Shown in pieces: positions 1 through 7,883 of a stretch of DNA of 64,000 bases (its first letter is position 1; each line of letters starts with the position of its first letter). The position numbers were made by a program, and so were the translations under genes. The stretch is from Fluviicoccus keumensis (GTDB lineage: Bacteria; Pseudomonadota; Gammaproteobacteria; Pseudomonadales; Moraxellaceae), in contig NZ_SHKX01000012.1 of assembly GCF_004217445.1 (NCBI RefSeq), forward strand, positions 372,001 through 436,000. Direction: 5' to 3'. Under the pieces are notes generated by a model, which was not told the origin of the DNA, made no database searches, and saw only the letters and a program-made list of their open reading frames with translations.

Positions 1-461
1 TCGGGGTCCAGCCAGTCGATCAGCGGCGATGCCAGTCCCGGAGAAACGCCGACCTGCGCCAGCAAACGCTGGTAAACCTTCAGGGCGGTCGGGTTGACCT
101 GATTGTCCTGCCACAGGCTGTTGACATTGAAGCGGCCTTGCAGGTCATCCAGCTTGGCCTGCACGGCCCCGCCCTCCACCGGAAATGGCGGAACACGCCG
201 CGCCCAATCCTCGCCCAAGGCATCCTGCGACGGATTCTTTTGCTTGTCGCGATCCGTATCGTCCTGTAATACCGTTCTCGCCAGGGTTTCCGCTCCCAGG
301 GTGTAGAGATAGGCCTGATCCTGGGTAAAGACGCTGGATGACCGCTGCAACAGCGATTGCTGGGCCTTGATCATGGATACGGCCAGCATGCTGGCCATGG
401 CAACGACCAGGAGTACGGTCAGCAATGCCACTCCTTGCTGGTTCTCAGCTGCCTTGGGCAT
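1..461 (-). CDS. gspK: Type II secretion minor pseudopilin GspK (3' end cut by window edge)
   Basis: Minor pseudopilin that caps the tip of the type II secretion pseudopilus with GspI and GspJ. Only the first ~153 residues are present. The N-terminus MPKAAENQQGVALLTVLLVV has a short basic leader, a prepilin peptidase site after Gly10 and a hydrophobic helix. Position +5 of the mature protein is Thr instead of Glu, the usual GspK peculiarity. The start ATG at 461 lies 17 nt inside the end of gspJ, which supports translational coupling. The following residues (Q-rich helix, then ARRVPPFPVEGG and DLQGRFNVNSL) match the conserved GspK region. It is the seventh gene of the gspE-to-K operon. Confidence 0.88.
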   Translation of the reverse strand, partial: MPKAAENQQGVALLTVLLVVAMASMLAVSMIKAQQSLLQRSSSVFTQDQAYLYTLGAETLARTVLQDDTDRDKQKNPSQDALGEDWARRVPPFPVEGGAVQAKLDDLQGRFNVNSLWQDNQVNPTALKVYQRLLAQVGVSPGLASPLIDWLDP

Positions 462-1107
462 CGGATCCGGCCTCCTGGTTATCGGGCATGCGGAAGACCC
501 GGCGGATTTCTCCCCAGGGCTTGATGTTCAGGATCATTTCCACGCCCACGGGCATCTCGCGCAGGGGAGCATCGCTGTTGGCGCCGCCGTTAGCGGCGTT
601 AGAACTGTTTTGCTGAAGCGGCCAATCGGTCTCGATCTGCCCGCTGGCGGCCACAACCCGTATCTGAAGGCTTTGCACGTGGTCAGCCAGCAGACTTTGG
701 TTGGGCTCCATGCCTCGTTCGCGATCAAGCTGTGACCAGGCCAGCCGCCACAATTCGCCCTTGGTATTCAGTTCATAACGGATACGTTGCAATTCACTGC
801 GGCTGGATTGCATGGGGTTTGGCCAGCCCTGCCGGGAAAACTCCAGGCTGTTGTTGCTGAGCTTGAGAGCGGGTTCGGCATCACCGAAATCGTTTCGTAC
901 CGGCCTGCCGATGGCCTGGGAAATATCCCGGTTCAGAACCGTGAAAACCTTTTGCAGATGAATCAGGTTACTGTCGTGTTCCCGGGCGGCATCGCGCGTT
1001 GAGATGGTCGTCGCCAACAAGCGATAGCTGCCAATGCCCAGCATGGCGAAAATGGCCACGGCAACCAGTAATTCCAGCAGCGTAAAACCCCGTGACCGTA
1101 TAGCCAT
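445..1107 (-). CDS. gspJ: Type II secretion minor pseudopilin GspJ
   Basis: Pseudopilus tip component of the type II secretion system in the inner membrane and periplasm; 220 residues, normal for the family. The N-terminus MAIRSRGFTLLELLVAVAIF is a class III prepilin signal: cleavage after Gly7, Phe8 at +1 and Glu12 at +5. The ATG at 1107 overlaps the gspI stop (TGATG), so I prefer it to the TTG one codon upstream. GspJ forms a complex with GspI and GspK in known systems, and all three genes are adjacent here. Confidence 0.9.
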   Translation of the reverse strand: MAIRSRGFTLLELLVAVAIFAMLGIGSYRLLATTISTRDAAREHDSNLIHLQKVFTVLNRDISQAIGRPVRNDFGDAEPALKLSNNSLEFSRQGWPNPMQSSRSELQRIRYELNTKGELWRLAWSQLDRERGMEPNQSLLADHVQSLQIRVVAASGQIETDWPLQQNSSNAANGGANSDAPLREMPVGVEMILNIKPWGEIRRVFRMPDNQEAGSDAQGS

Positions 1108-1505
1108 CAACTCCCGCCTCCGGTCTTGGGCCGTTCCAGAAAACCGGTCAGACTCGTTAATACCGGCATTGGCCGGGTACTGTCATCGGAAGCCTCGCTG
1201 ACCGTGACTTCAATGCGCCGCATGGCGGCGGCGGTTGTGGGAGAGGTTTTGACAGCGACATCCCACTGCCTGCCCGCCATCGGCGACCGGCTGCGCACTT
1301 CCCCTGCTTCAGGCCAGGCCTGACGCATCTGCATTTCGGTAATCTGATTGAGGGCGACCCAATGTGCAAAGGTCTTGTCCTCAATTTGCCGGCTCAGGGT
1401 CAGTTGGGATTCGCTGATGCTCATCAGCGAGACGGCGGCGACGGCGAAGACCGCCAGGGCGACCAGGACTTCGAGGAGCGTGAACCCGGATTGACGGCGG
1501 ATCAT
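1107..1505 (-). CDS. gspI: Type II secretion minor pseudopilin GspI
   Basis: Minor pseudopilin, 132 residues, thought to nucleate the pseudopilus tip with GspJ and GspK. The prepilin motif MIRRQSGFTLLEVLVALAVF has cleavage after Gly7 and Glu12 at +5. The C-terminal part (HWVALNQITEMQ, then AGRQWDVAVKT) follows the GspI pattern. The start codon overlaps the gspH stop by 4 nt and its own stop overlaps the gspJ start, so gspH-I-J are translationally coupled. Confidence 0.9.
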   Translation of the reverse strand: MIRRQSGFTLLEVLVALAVFAVAAVSLMSISESQLTLSRQIEDKTFAHWVALNQITEMQMRQAWPEAGEVRSRSPMAGRQWDVAVKTSPTTAAAMRRIEVTVSEASDDSTRPMPVLTSLTGFLERPKTGGGS

Positions 1506-2077
1506 GGTTTTGCTCCGGCTTCCGGGTTGCGTTTCAGGTTGCCGATATCGTCAAGTTGCAGCACTTCCGTCGGGACTTTGTCGGCGGAAACGCGTATTTG
1601 GGCCGGGGTGGATTCTCCGCTGGAAAGCAGCAGGACCTGTGGTTTCAGCGTGCCCTTCTTGTCGCCGTCCTTGACGGGGATGGCGGGTGCGGGGGCGCCG
1701 TTCTCTCGCCGCACTTCCGCCGGCGTGATTTCAACCCGGATCTCGGCCGGCATGTGATAGTCCCGGAAAGCCTCATTCGGGCTGGGCATCCATTGCTGGC
1801 TGGCGTCATCGTATTCCAGAAACGTGTAGCCATCATCCGTGCTTGTCAGACCGATTTGCAGGTTGTCGCTGACGGCGGTGTCCTGAGCCAGGCTGATGGC
1901 TTCTTCCAGACGGTCTGCTTCGCCCACAACCAGACGCGCCGGATCGGAAGGACTGGCCGCCATCAATACCAGACCGCTGACAATCCCGATCAGCAATACA
2001 ACCAGAAGCACCTCGATCAGGGTGAAACCCCGGGAGGGTATGGCCGGGAATGCCGGACTTCCGCGGGAAGCAGTCAA
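1502..2077 (-). CDS. gspH: Type II secretion minor pseudopilin GspH (probable TTG start)
   Basis: Minor pseudopilin of the type II secretion system. The prepilin-like sequence SRGFTLIEVLLVVLLIG is clear, with Glu at +5. No ATG or GTG lies between the gspG stop (2088) and this motif. The most economical start is the TTG at 2077, giving a 17-residue leader (MTASRGSPAFPAIPSRG), which is longer than usual, and a protein of 191 residues. Upstream in-frame ATGs exist only inside gspG and would give an implausible leader. No strong ribosome-binding site precedes the TTG, so expression may depend on coupling to gspG. Function is secure; the start is not. Confidence 0.8.
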   Translation of the reverse strand: MTASRGSPAFPAIPSRGFTLIEVLLVVLLIGIVSGLVLMAASPSDPARLVVGEADRLEEAISLAQDTAVSDNLQIGLTSTDDGYTFLEYDDASQQWMPSPNEAFRDYHMPAEIRVEITPAEVRRENGAPAPAIPVKDGDKKGTLKPQVLLLSSGESTPAQIRVSADKVPTEVLQLDDIGNLKRNPEAGAKP

Positions 2078-2087
2078 CGTTGGCGAC

Positions 2088-2501
2088 TCATTTCTGGTAG
2101 ATGTCGGCGTTTTCGCCTTCTCCGCCTTCCTGGCCATCCGGGCCGAAGGAATAGATGTCATATTTCTTGCCGCCATGGCCCGGGGAGACATACTGGAACG
2201 GATTGTCCCAGGCATCGTTAGGCAGGCTCTTCAGGTATCCGCCGTCCGGGAAAACCTTGGCCGAAGCGGGCTTGGTGACCAGTGCTTCCAACCCTTCCTG
2301 CGTGGTCGGATATTTATGGTTGTCGAGCCGGTACATCTCAAGGGCGTTGGCGATACTGGCCAGACTGGACTTGGTGGTGGTGATCCGGGCCTGTTCATCC
2401 TTACCGATCACGTTGGGGACAATCACCGCCGCCAGAATGCCCAGGATGACGACAACGACCATGACTTCGATCAGGGTGAAACCGCGTTGCAAAGACGACA
2501 T
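2088..2501 (-). CDS. gspG: Type II secretion major pseudopilin GspG
   Basis: Major pseudopilin that polymerises into the pseudopilus pushing substrates through the outer-membrane secretin. It has 137 residues. MSSLQRGFTLIEVMVVVVIL carries the prepilin peptidase site after Gly7 and Glu12 at +5. Conserved GspG segments follow: ALEMYRLDNHKYPTTQEGL and the C-terminal GGKKYDIYSFGPDGQ loop, which belongs to the calcium-binding region in this family. It sits between gspF and gspH, the normal order. Confidence 0.95.
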   Translation of the reverse strand: MSSLQRGFTLIEVMVVVVILGILAAVIVPNVIGKDEQARITTTKSSLASIANALEMYRLDNHKYPTTQEGLEALVTKPASAKVFPDGGYLKSLPNDAWDNPFQYVSPGHGGKKYDIYSFGPDGQEGGEGENADIYQK

Positions 2502-2558
2502 AGCTAACCTCGAATATCCGTGCCGGAACCGTGTTCCGGTCTGAACGGAGTTGTTGAT

Positions 2559-3779
2559 TCAGTGAACCAGGTTGTTCATGCTGACAATGGGCAGCATGAT
2601 GGCAAGTACGATCATCAGCACTACGCCGGCCATGACCAGCAGCATCATCGGCTCAAACAGGCCGACGAGTGTAGTGATCAGTGATGACAGTTCCTTTTCC
2701 TGCATCGTCGCCGAGCGACCCAGCATTTCATCCAGCTCGCCGCCGGTTTCCCCGCTGCGCAGCATCTGCACCATCATGGGCGGGAAGTATCCGCATTTTT
2801 CGATGGAGTGACTGAGGCTGCCGCCTTCGGTAACCTTGATGGCGGCCTCCTTGATGGCGTCACGGATCAGCCAGTTGCTGCTGACGGATGCTGAAATGTG
2901 CAGGCCTTCGACCAAGGGTACGCCGCTTTTGCTGAGAATGCTGAGCGTACTGGCAAAACGGGCCGAGTTGGCTCCCTTGACCATCCGGCCGACCAGCGGC
3001 AGTTTCAGCAACAGGCGATCAAGCGCATACCGGCCGCGATCGGTCTTGACGAAACGTTTGCCCAACCACCCGCCGATGATCATCAACACCAGCAGGTAGG
3101 GCCCGGCGCTCTTGACGCCATTACTGAGTGAAATCAGGCCACGGGTCAACGCGGGCAGTTCGTGGTGGGAATTCTTGAAGACCTTGACAATATCCGGCAC
3201 GACATAAGCCAGCAGTCCGACCACAATCAGGATGGCCAGCGTGGTCAGGATGACCGGATAAATCATGGCGCCCTGAATCTGTTTCTGCGTGGTGTACCGG
3301 CTTTCGGTGTAGTCGGCCAGCTGTTGCAGCACCAGGTCCAGATGGCCCGATTTTTCACCGGCGGAAACCGTAGCCCGGTAGAGATCGGGAAAGGCCCGTG
3401 GAAAACCGGCCATGCTCTGCGCCAGAGGGTAGCCTTCCAGCACCTTGCCGCGCACGGCCAGCAGCAGGCTTTGGGTCGCGGGCTTTTCCGTCTGCCGGGC
3501 AACGGCCTTGAGCGTTTCTTCAAGGGGAATGCCGGCCTGGATCAATGTTGCCAACTGACGGGTTACCAGCGCCAGCTCGTAGGCGCCCAGCCCCTTGCGG
3601 GACTGCATCAGCCCGGTTTTTTCCTCACGGGTCTGTTCATTGGCGGCGGGCTCGACGGAAACCGGCAGCCAACCCTTGTCCCGGATCTGCTGGCGGATCT
3701 GGCGGGCGCTGTCGCCGTCGAGGACGCCCTTCTGCCGGCGCCCTTCCGTATCTACCGCGATAAAATCAAAAGCGGGCAT
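2559..3779 (-). CDS. gspF: Type II secretion inner-membrane platform protein GspF
   Basis: Polytopic platform protein that couples the GspE ATPase to pseudopilus assembly; 406 residues, full length for the family. Two GspF/PilC cytoplasmic domains are visible (about residues 70-195 and 270-395). They share the pattern with LVTRQLATLIQAGIPLEETL in the first copy and FASTLSILSKSGVPLVEGL in the second. Hydrophobic segments lie near 170-190, 215-240 and 370-400. It begins 6 nt after the gspE stop, so the two genes are co-transcribed. Confidence 0.95.
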   Translation of the reverse strand: MPAFDFIAVDTEGRRQKGVLDGDSARQIRQQIRDKGWLPVSVEPAANEQTREEKTGLMQSRKGLGAYELALVTRQLATLIQAGIPLEETLKAVARQTEKPATQSLLLAVRGKVLEGYPLAQSMAGFPRAFPDLYRATVSAGEKSGHLDLVLQQLADYTESRYTTQKQIQGAMIYPVILTTLAILIVVGLLAYVVPDIVKVFKNSHHELPALTRGLISLSNGVKSAGPYLLVLMIIGGWLGKRFVKTDRGRYALDRLLLKLPLVGRMVKGANSARFASTLSILSKSGVPLVEGLHISASVSSNWLIRDAIKEAAIKVTEGGSLSHSIEKCGYFPPMMVQMLRSGETGGELDEMLGRSATMQEKELSSLITTLVGLFEPMMLLVMAGVVLMIVLAIMLPIVSMNNLVH

Positions 3780-3785
3780 CGTTCA

Positions 3786-5261
3786 TCACCCTTCCCGCGT
3801 GGCGCGCAGAACTTCTTCCAGCGTCGTGACGCCCATGATCGCCTTGCGCAGGCCGTCCGCCCGGATGCTGGGCCCCATGGTGCGGGCGTGTGCCTCCAGT
3901 TCGTGTTCCCCGGCGTGGCTGTGGATGAGCCGGCGCATCTTGTCATCCACCACCATCAATTCATAAATGCCGACGCGGCCGCGATAGCCGCTGAAGTTGC
4001 ACTTGTCGCAGCCGACCGCCCGATAAATCGTCGGCGGATGGTCAGGGTTGACGCCCATCAGACCGCATTCTTCGGCATCGGCTGTCACGGCCTGGCGGCA
4101 GTGCGTGCATAGGACGCGGACCAGCCGCTGCGCCAGCGCACCCAGCAGCGAGGACGACAGCAGGAACGGTTCGATCCCCATGTCCTGCAGACGCGTGACC
4201 GCGCCGACCGCCGAGTTGGTGTGCAGGGTGGACAAGACCAAGTGACCGGTCAGCGAGGCTTGCACGGCGATTTCAGCCGTTTCGATATCGCGGATTTCGC
4301 CCACCATCACGACATCCGGATCCTGACGGAGCATGGCGCGCAGGCCGCGGGCGAAGGTCATGTCGACCTTGGCGTTGACCTGCGTCTGGCCAATACCTTC
4401 CAGCTGATACTCAATCGGATCTTCAACCGTCAGGATATTCCGGCTTTGGTCATTCAGTTCGGTCAAGGCGGCATAAAGGGTGGTGGTTTTGCCGGACCCT
4501 GTGGGGCCGGTCACCAGAATGATGCCGTGGGGTTTGTAGATCAGCTCGCGCAACCGCTTGTGATCGTGGCCCAGCAGGCCCAGATGGCCGATATCCAGCC
4601 GCCCGGCCTGTTTATCCAGCAAGCGCATGACCACCCGTTCGCCGTGGCTGGCTGGCATGGTCGAAACCCGAACGTCGACTTCCCGACCGGCCAGGCGCAG
4701 GGAGATGCGGCCGTCCTGGGGAACACGCTTCTCGGCAATGTCCATCTTGGCCATGACCTTGATCCGGGAAACCAGTAGCGGGGCCAGCTCGCGTCGGGGC
4801 TGGACGATCTCGCGCAGCTGTCCGTCCACGCGCATCCGCACGGACAAGCGTTTTTCGAATGATTCCACGTGGATGTCGGAGGCGTTGAGACGGATAGCCT
4901 CGCTGAGCATGGCGTTGATGAGCCGGATGATCGGAGCATCATCCTCCTGCTCCATCAGGTCTTCGGTTTCCGGGACCGACTCCGCCAGGCTTTCCAGGTC
5001 GGGGTGATCCTCCAGACCGGCGGCTACTTGCTGCGACTCACCGCCGTCGCCCTGATAGGCGCCTGCCAGACGGGTATTGAAATCATTGGCGCTGACGGTT
5101 TCATAACTGAAGGCGGTGCCCAGCGCGCGGCGGATTTCCATCAGGCTGGCGGGACGGGCATCCTCGCGCACCAGCAGGGTGGGAGGCTGGTCGGGCTGGT
5201 TTACCAGCAGTACACCGTGACGTTTGGCAAAGCTGTAGGGTAATTGACCCTGACGTGACAT
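3786..5261 (-). CDS. gspE: Type II secretion ATPase GspE
   Basis: Cytoplasmic secretion ATPase that powers pseudopilus assembly; 491 residues. It has an N1/N2 domain (about 1-110), then the core with Walker A GPTGSGKTTTLYAAL (from ~252), the Asp-box/Walker B region QDPDVVMVGEIRD and a His-box (LSTLHTNSAVGAVTRL). The tetracysteine zinc element CTHC...CDKC near residues 395-430 separates GspE from most PilB/PilT proteins. It is the first gene of the E-F-G-H-I-J-K block. The upstream neighbour is the divergent DUF432 gene, not gspC/D, so the rest of the system must lie left of the window or elsewhere. Confidence 0.95.
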   Translation of the reverse strand: MSRQGQLPYSFAKRHGVLLVNQPDQPPTLLVREDARPASLMEIRRALGTAFSYETVSANDFNTRLAGAYQGDGGESQQVAAGLEDHPDLESLAESVPETEDLMEQEDDAPIIRLINAMLSEAIRLNASDIHVESFEKRLSVRMRVDGQLREIVQPRRELAPLLVSRIKVMAKMDIAEKRVPQDGRISLRLAGREVDVRVSTMPASHGERVVMRLLDKQAGRLDIGHLGLLGHDHKRLRELIYKPHGIILVTGPTGSGKTTTLYAALTELNDQSRNILTVEDPIEYQLEGIGQTQVNAKVDMTFARGLRAMLRQDPDVVMVGEIRDIETAEIAVQASLTGHLVLSTLHTNSAVGAVTRLQDMGIEPFLLSSSLLGALAQRLVRVLCTHCRQAVTADAEECGLMGVNPDHPPTIYRAVGCDKCNFSGYRGRVGIYELMVVDDKMRRLIHSHAGEHELEAHARTMGPSIRADGLRKAIMGVTTLEEVLRATREG

Positions 5262-5348
5262 GGCTTCGTTCTCATAGTTTTACGACATGCGCAGCACTCA
5301 AGCATACTGGATGAAGCCTGCGCGCCTCAATCGGGGGATCGTGGCTTT

Positions 5349-6218
5349 TTGTTGGGGGAACCGGCAAACGGCCTTGTTTTTTCGGTCGGCATGCGTAGTC
5401 TTGGCCGAAATCGGTTGCAGGTGTATGACGTGGAACATCCATTCTGGTGGGGCGAGTTCGATTTTGAGCCGGATGAGTCGCGTTTATGGCGTTTGGCCGG
5501 GCTGGATGTGCGCATTACCCGCAGTGATTCGGAATGGGTGATCGAAACCCTGAGGTCGTCCTCCCAGCATGAAGATGTCCAGGACTGGGAGCTGCAAGCG
5601 CCCTCGCCGACCCCGCTGGCCGGATCTTCGCCAAGTCGTTACCTGTTTACCCGGACCACGCCGCGGTTGCGCGTCCTGCCCTCGCTCGCCGACCGTTCGG
5701 TCGTCATCAAGCCGGTGACGCCGCTCTATATTCCCGCCGGTCAGTCCGCCACGCTTTTTGTCAGCACGCCGGTCTGGCTGCAGATTCGTCATGACGCCGG
5801 TACCGTGCCGCTGCTGGATCTGCCGGTGATCCGTCCCAGCGACACCTGGTTTGGCCCAACGCCGGCGCAGGGCCGCTTGTGCTACTCCACCAAGGTGTTC
5901 GGCCGGACGGACCTGGGGCAACTGCCGGTGCGTCCGTTTCGCGCCATGACCCCGGTGGCCATTTCCAATGATTCGCCGGAAACCATGCAGGTGGAGCGCT
6001 TGTGCATGCCGGTGCCTTCGCTGGATATTTACAGCGCGACAGATGGCCGGTTATGGACGCCGGGCCTGTTGGTGGACCGTTTGCCCGGCAGTCGCCAGAT
6101 ACGGGTGCGGCTGGATACGCGCATGCATGAGGCGGCCGGCGTGGTGCGCCTGTTAAGCCGCGCCCGGGAACATGATGCGGATACACTGTCGCGCATGTTT
6201 GAGCATTTCCTCGGTTGA
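5349..6218 (+). CDS. DUF432 family protein
   Basis: A predicted soluble, beta-rich protein of about 289 residues matching the DUF432 family, whose function is unknown. It contains PRLRVLPSLADRSVVIKPVT, the repeated tryptophans WWGEF and WLQI, and the family-like stretch TWFGPTPAQGRLCYSTKVFG. No signal peptide or membrane segment is visible. The start is uncertain: the TTG at 5349 has GGGGGA ten bases upstream, while the ATG at 5391 is closer to the conserved part but has a weak site. The next gene, 37 nt downstream on the same strand, is an MscS-type channel. DUF432 genes are often found beside mechanosensitive channel genes, so a shared role is plausible but not shown. Confidence 0.75.
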   Translation: MLGEPANGLVFSVGMRSLGRNRLQVYDVEHPFWWGEFDFEPDESRLWRLAGLDVRITRSDSEWVIETLRSSSQHEDVQDWELQAPSPTPLAGSSPSRYLFTRTTPRLRVLPSLADRSVVIKPVTPLYIPAGQSATLFVSTPVWLQIRHDAGTVPLLDLPVIRPSDTWFGPTPAQGRLCYSTKVFGRTDLGQLPVRPFRAMTPVAISNDSPETMQVERLCMPVPSLDIYSATDGRLWTPGLLVDRLPGSRQIRVRLDTRMHEAAGVVRLLSRAREHDADTLSRMFEHFLG

Positions 6219-6255
6219 TCGTTTGCCGGTTTGAAATAAAAAGGTGCCTGCCGTC

Positions 6256-7119
6256 ATGGCTGTCAAAGAAACATTTCTGGATCGCCTGATCAACTTGCCG
6301 GTGAGTGACCGCACCGAAGGTTTCATCATTGGCGGCATACTGCTGGTTTTGGGATACCTGCTGGCCTGGCTGGCGACCAGCGCTTTTGTGCGCACCATGC
6401 GTTTCCGTCTGACGGCGCATCAGTTGCTGGTCTGGCGGCGCGGCATTTTTTATTTTCTCTTCCTGCTGTTCGCCATTTCGGCGCTGCATGAAATGGGCTT
6501 CCGGATCAGCGTCCTGTTGGGGGCTGCGGGCGTATTTACTGTTGCCATCGGCTTTGCGTCACAGACCTCCGCGTCGAACCTGATCAGCGGTTTGTTCCTG
6601 ATTGGCGAGGGCTCTTTTTCGGTCGGCGATACCATCCAGGTGGGCGCGACCCAGGGCGAGGTCATGTCGATTGACCTGTTATCCGTGAAATTACGGACGC
6701 CGGACAATGTGTTTGTGCGCATTCCCAACGAATCCTTGATCAAGTCGGAGCTTCGCAACCTGACCCGTTTTGCCATTCGCCGTATCCCGATTACGATCGG
6801 CGTGGCATATCGTGAAGATATCGGCAAGGTTCGCGGCGTGCTGCTGGCCCTGGCGGACCGCCATCCGCTGGTGCTGGACGAACCCGCGCCGCAGGTGACC
6901 ATGCAGGCGTTCGCGCCCTCTTCCGTGGATCTGCAGTTCACTGTCTGGACGCGCAAGGAAACGTATTCCGATGTCCGCGACTCGATGCAGGAAGCGATCA
7001 AGCGGGCATTCGACGAACAGGGGATTGAAATCCCGTTCCCGCAGATCAGCATCAACAGCGGCGAAATGAATGCGCTCCCGGTCGTACTGCAAGAGTCCGG
7101 CAACCGAAAGACGACATAA
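6256..7119 (+). CDS. Small-conductance mechanosensitive channel, MscS family
   Basis: Inner-membrane channel of about 287 residues that would release solutes under hypo-osmotic stress. Hydrophobic segments lie near residues 23-45 and 65-85. The pore-lining TM3 with small residues follows (GAAGVFTVAIGFASQTSASN), then the MscS beta-domain with FSVGDTIQVGATQGEVMSID and TPDNVFVRIPNESLI. A C-terminal alpha/beta domain completes the fold. AAAAAGG precedes the ATG at 6256 by about 11 nt; a GTG at 6244 is the alternative. It is probably co-transcribed with the DUF432 gene upstream. Confidence 0.9.
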   Translation: MAVKETFLDRLINLPVSDRTEGFIIGGILLVLGYLLAWLATSAFVRTMRFRLTAHQLLVWRRGIFYFLFLLFAISALHEMGFRISVLLGAAGVFTVAIGFASQTSASNLISGLFLIGEGSFSVGDTIQVGATQGEVMSIDLLSVKLRTPDNVFVRIPNESLIKSELRNLTRFAIRRIPITIGVAYREDIGKVRGVLLALADRHPLVLDEPAPQVTMQAFAPSSVDLQFTVWTRKETYSDVRDSMQEAIKRAFDEQGIEIPFPQISINSGEMNALPVVLQESGNRKTT

Positions 7120-7241
7120 TCGCGCCCGAAATTACCGGGCCAAGGCTTAAATAGTTGATCGGTTTGGGCTAGACTTGGAAACCCGGCTTGAATAACTAGA
7201 AATTTACTGCCCTCCGGCAGTCCCAATTGTCGAGGACGACC

Positions 7242-7853
7242 ATGTCGCAGCAAGATCCCGCGCTTGCCCAGCTTGAAAACCAGCTTGCGAGTCTTTCCAG
7301 ACGCCGTTTCCTGAAATCCGGCCTGCTGCTTGGAACGACCGCCGCCTCTGCCCTGACATTCCCGGTTCGCGCTCTGGCCGATGATGCCCTGCCTATCGGC
7401 ATCCATCATCTCAGCCTGCTGGAATACCGGGTTTTCGATCGCTTGCGCACCATTTTCCTGCCGACCCAGCGTTTTGAACAATTGCCAAGCACCACGACCG
7501 TTCCGGTGATGGAAAACCTGGACCGGATGGTGGGACGCCTGAATGGCGATACCCGTTTCCTGTTGTCGCTGGGTGCCCGGACGCTGGAATACGCGACTCT
7601 TTACAAAATGCGCCGCTTTTCCAGCCTGAATGATGAACAGGCCCTTAATCAGGTGCGCGCCTGGCAGTCCGGCATTTCTTTCCAGGGCGGACTCGTGGTA
7701 TCCATGAAGACCCTGATGGGTATCGCTTACTGGCGCGATCCCCGCACCTGGGCGGCTCTGGATTATGACGGTCCCGTTTCCGCCAAATGGGGCATCCGTC
7801 GTCTGGGCAACCTGCCCCTGCCGCTGGAAACGGAAGCCGATCTGAACGTTTGA
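7242..7853 (+). CDS. Tat-exported small subunit, gluconate 2-dehydrogenase subunit 3-like
   Basis: A 203-residue protein with a twin-arginine signal: SRRRFLKSG at 19-27 followed by a hydrophobic stretch and ALADDA, so it is predicted to be exported folded to the periplasm. GAGGA lies 5 nt before the ATG. The mature part is helical and resembles the small (gamma/III) subunit that accompanies membrane-bound GMC-type sugar or alcohol dehydrogenases. The GMC flavoprotein gene follows after 30 nt. The flavoprotein has no signal of its own and is expected to ride out with this subunit. The substrate cannot be read from the sequence. Confidence 0.7.
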   Translation: MSQQDPALAQLENQLASLSRRRFLKSGLLLGTTAASALTFPVRALADDALPIGIHHLSLLEYRVFDRLRTIFLPTQRFEQLPSTTTVPVMENLDRMVGRLNGDTRFLLSLGARTLEYATLYKMRRFSSLNDEQALNQVRAWQSGISFQGGLVVSMKTLMGIAYWRDPRTWAALDYDGPVSAKWGIRRLGNLPLPLETEADLNV

Positions 7854-7883
7854 TGGTCCCGATCAAGAAGGAACCGGAATAAT

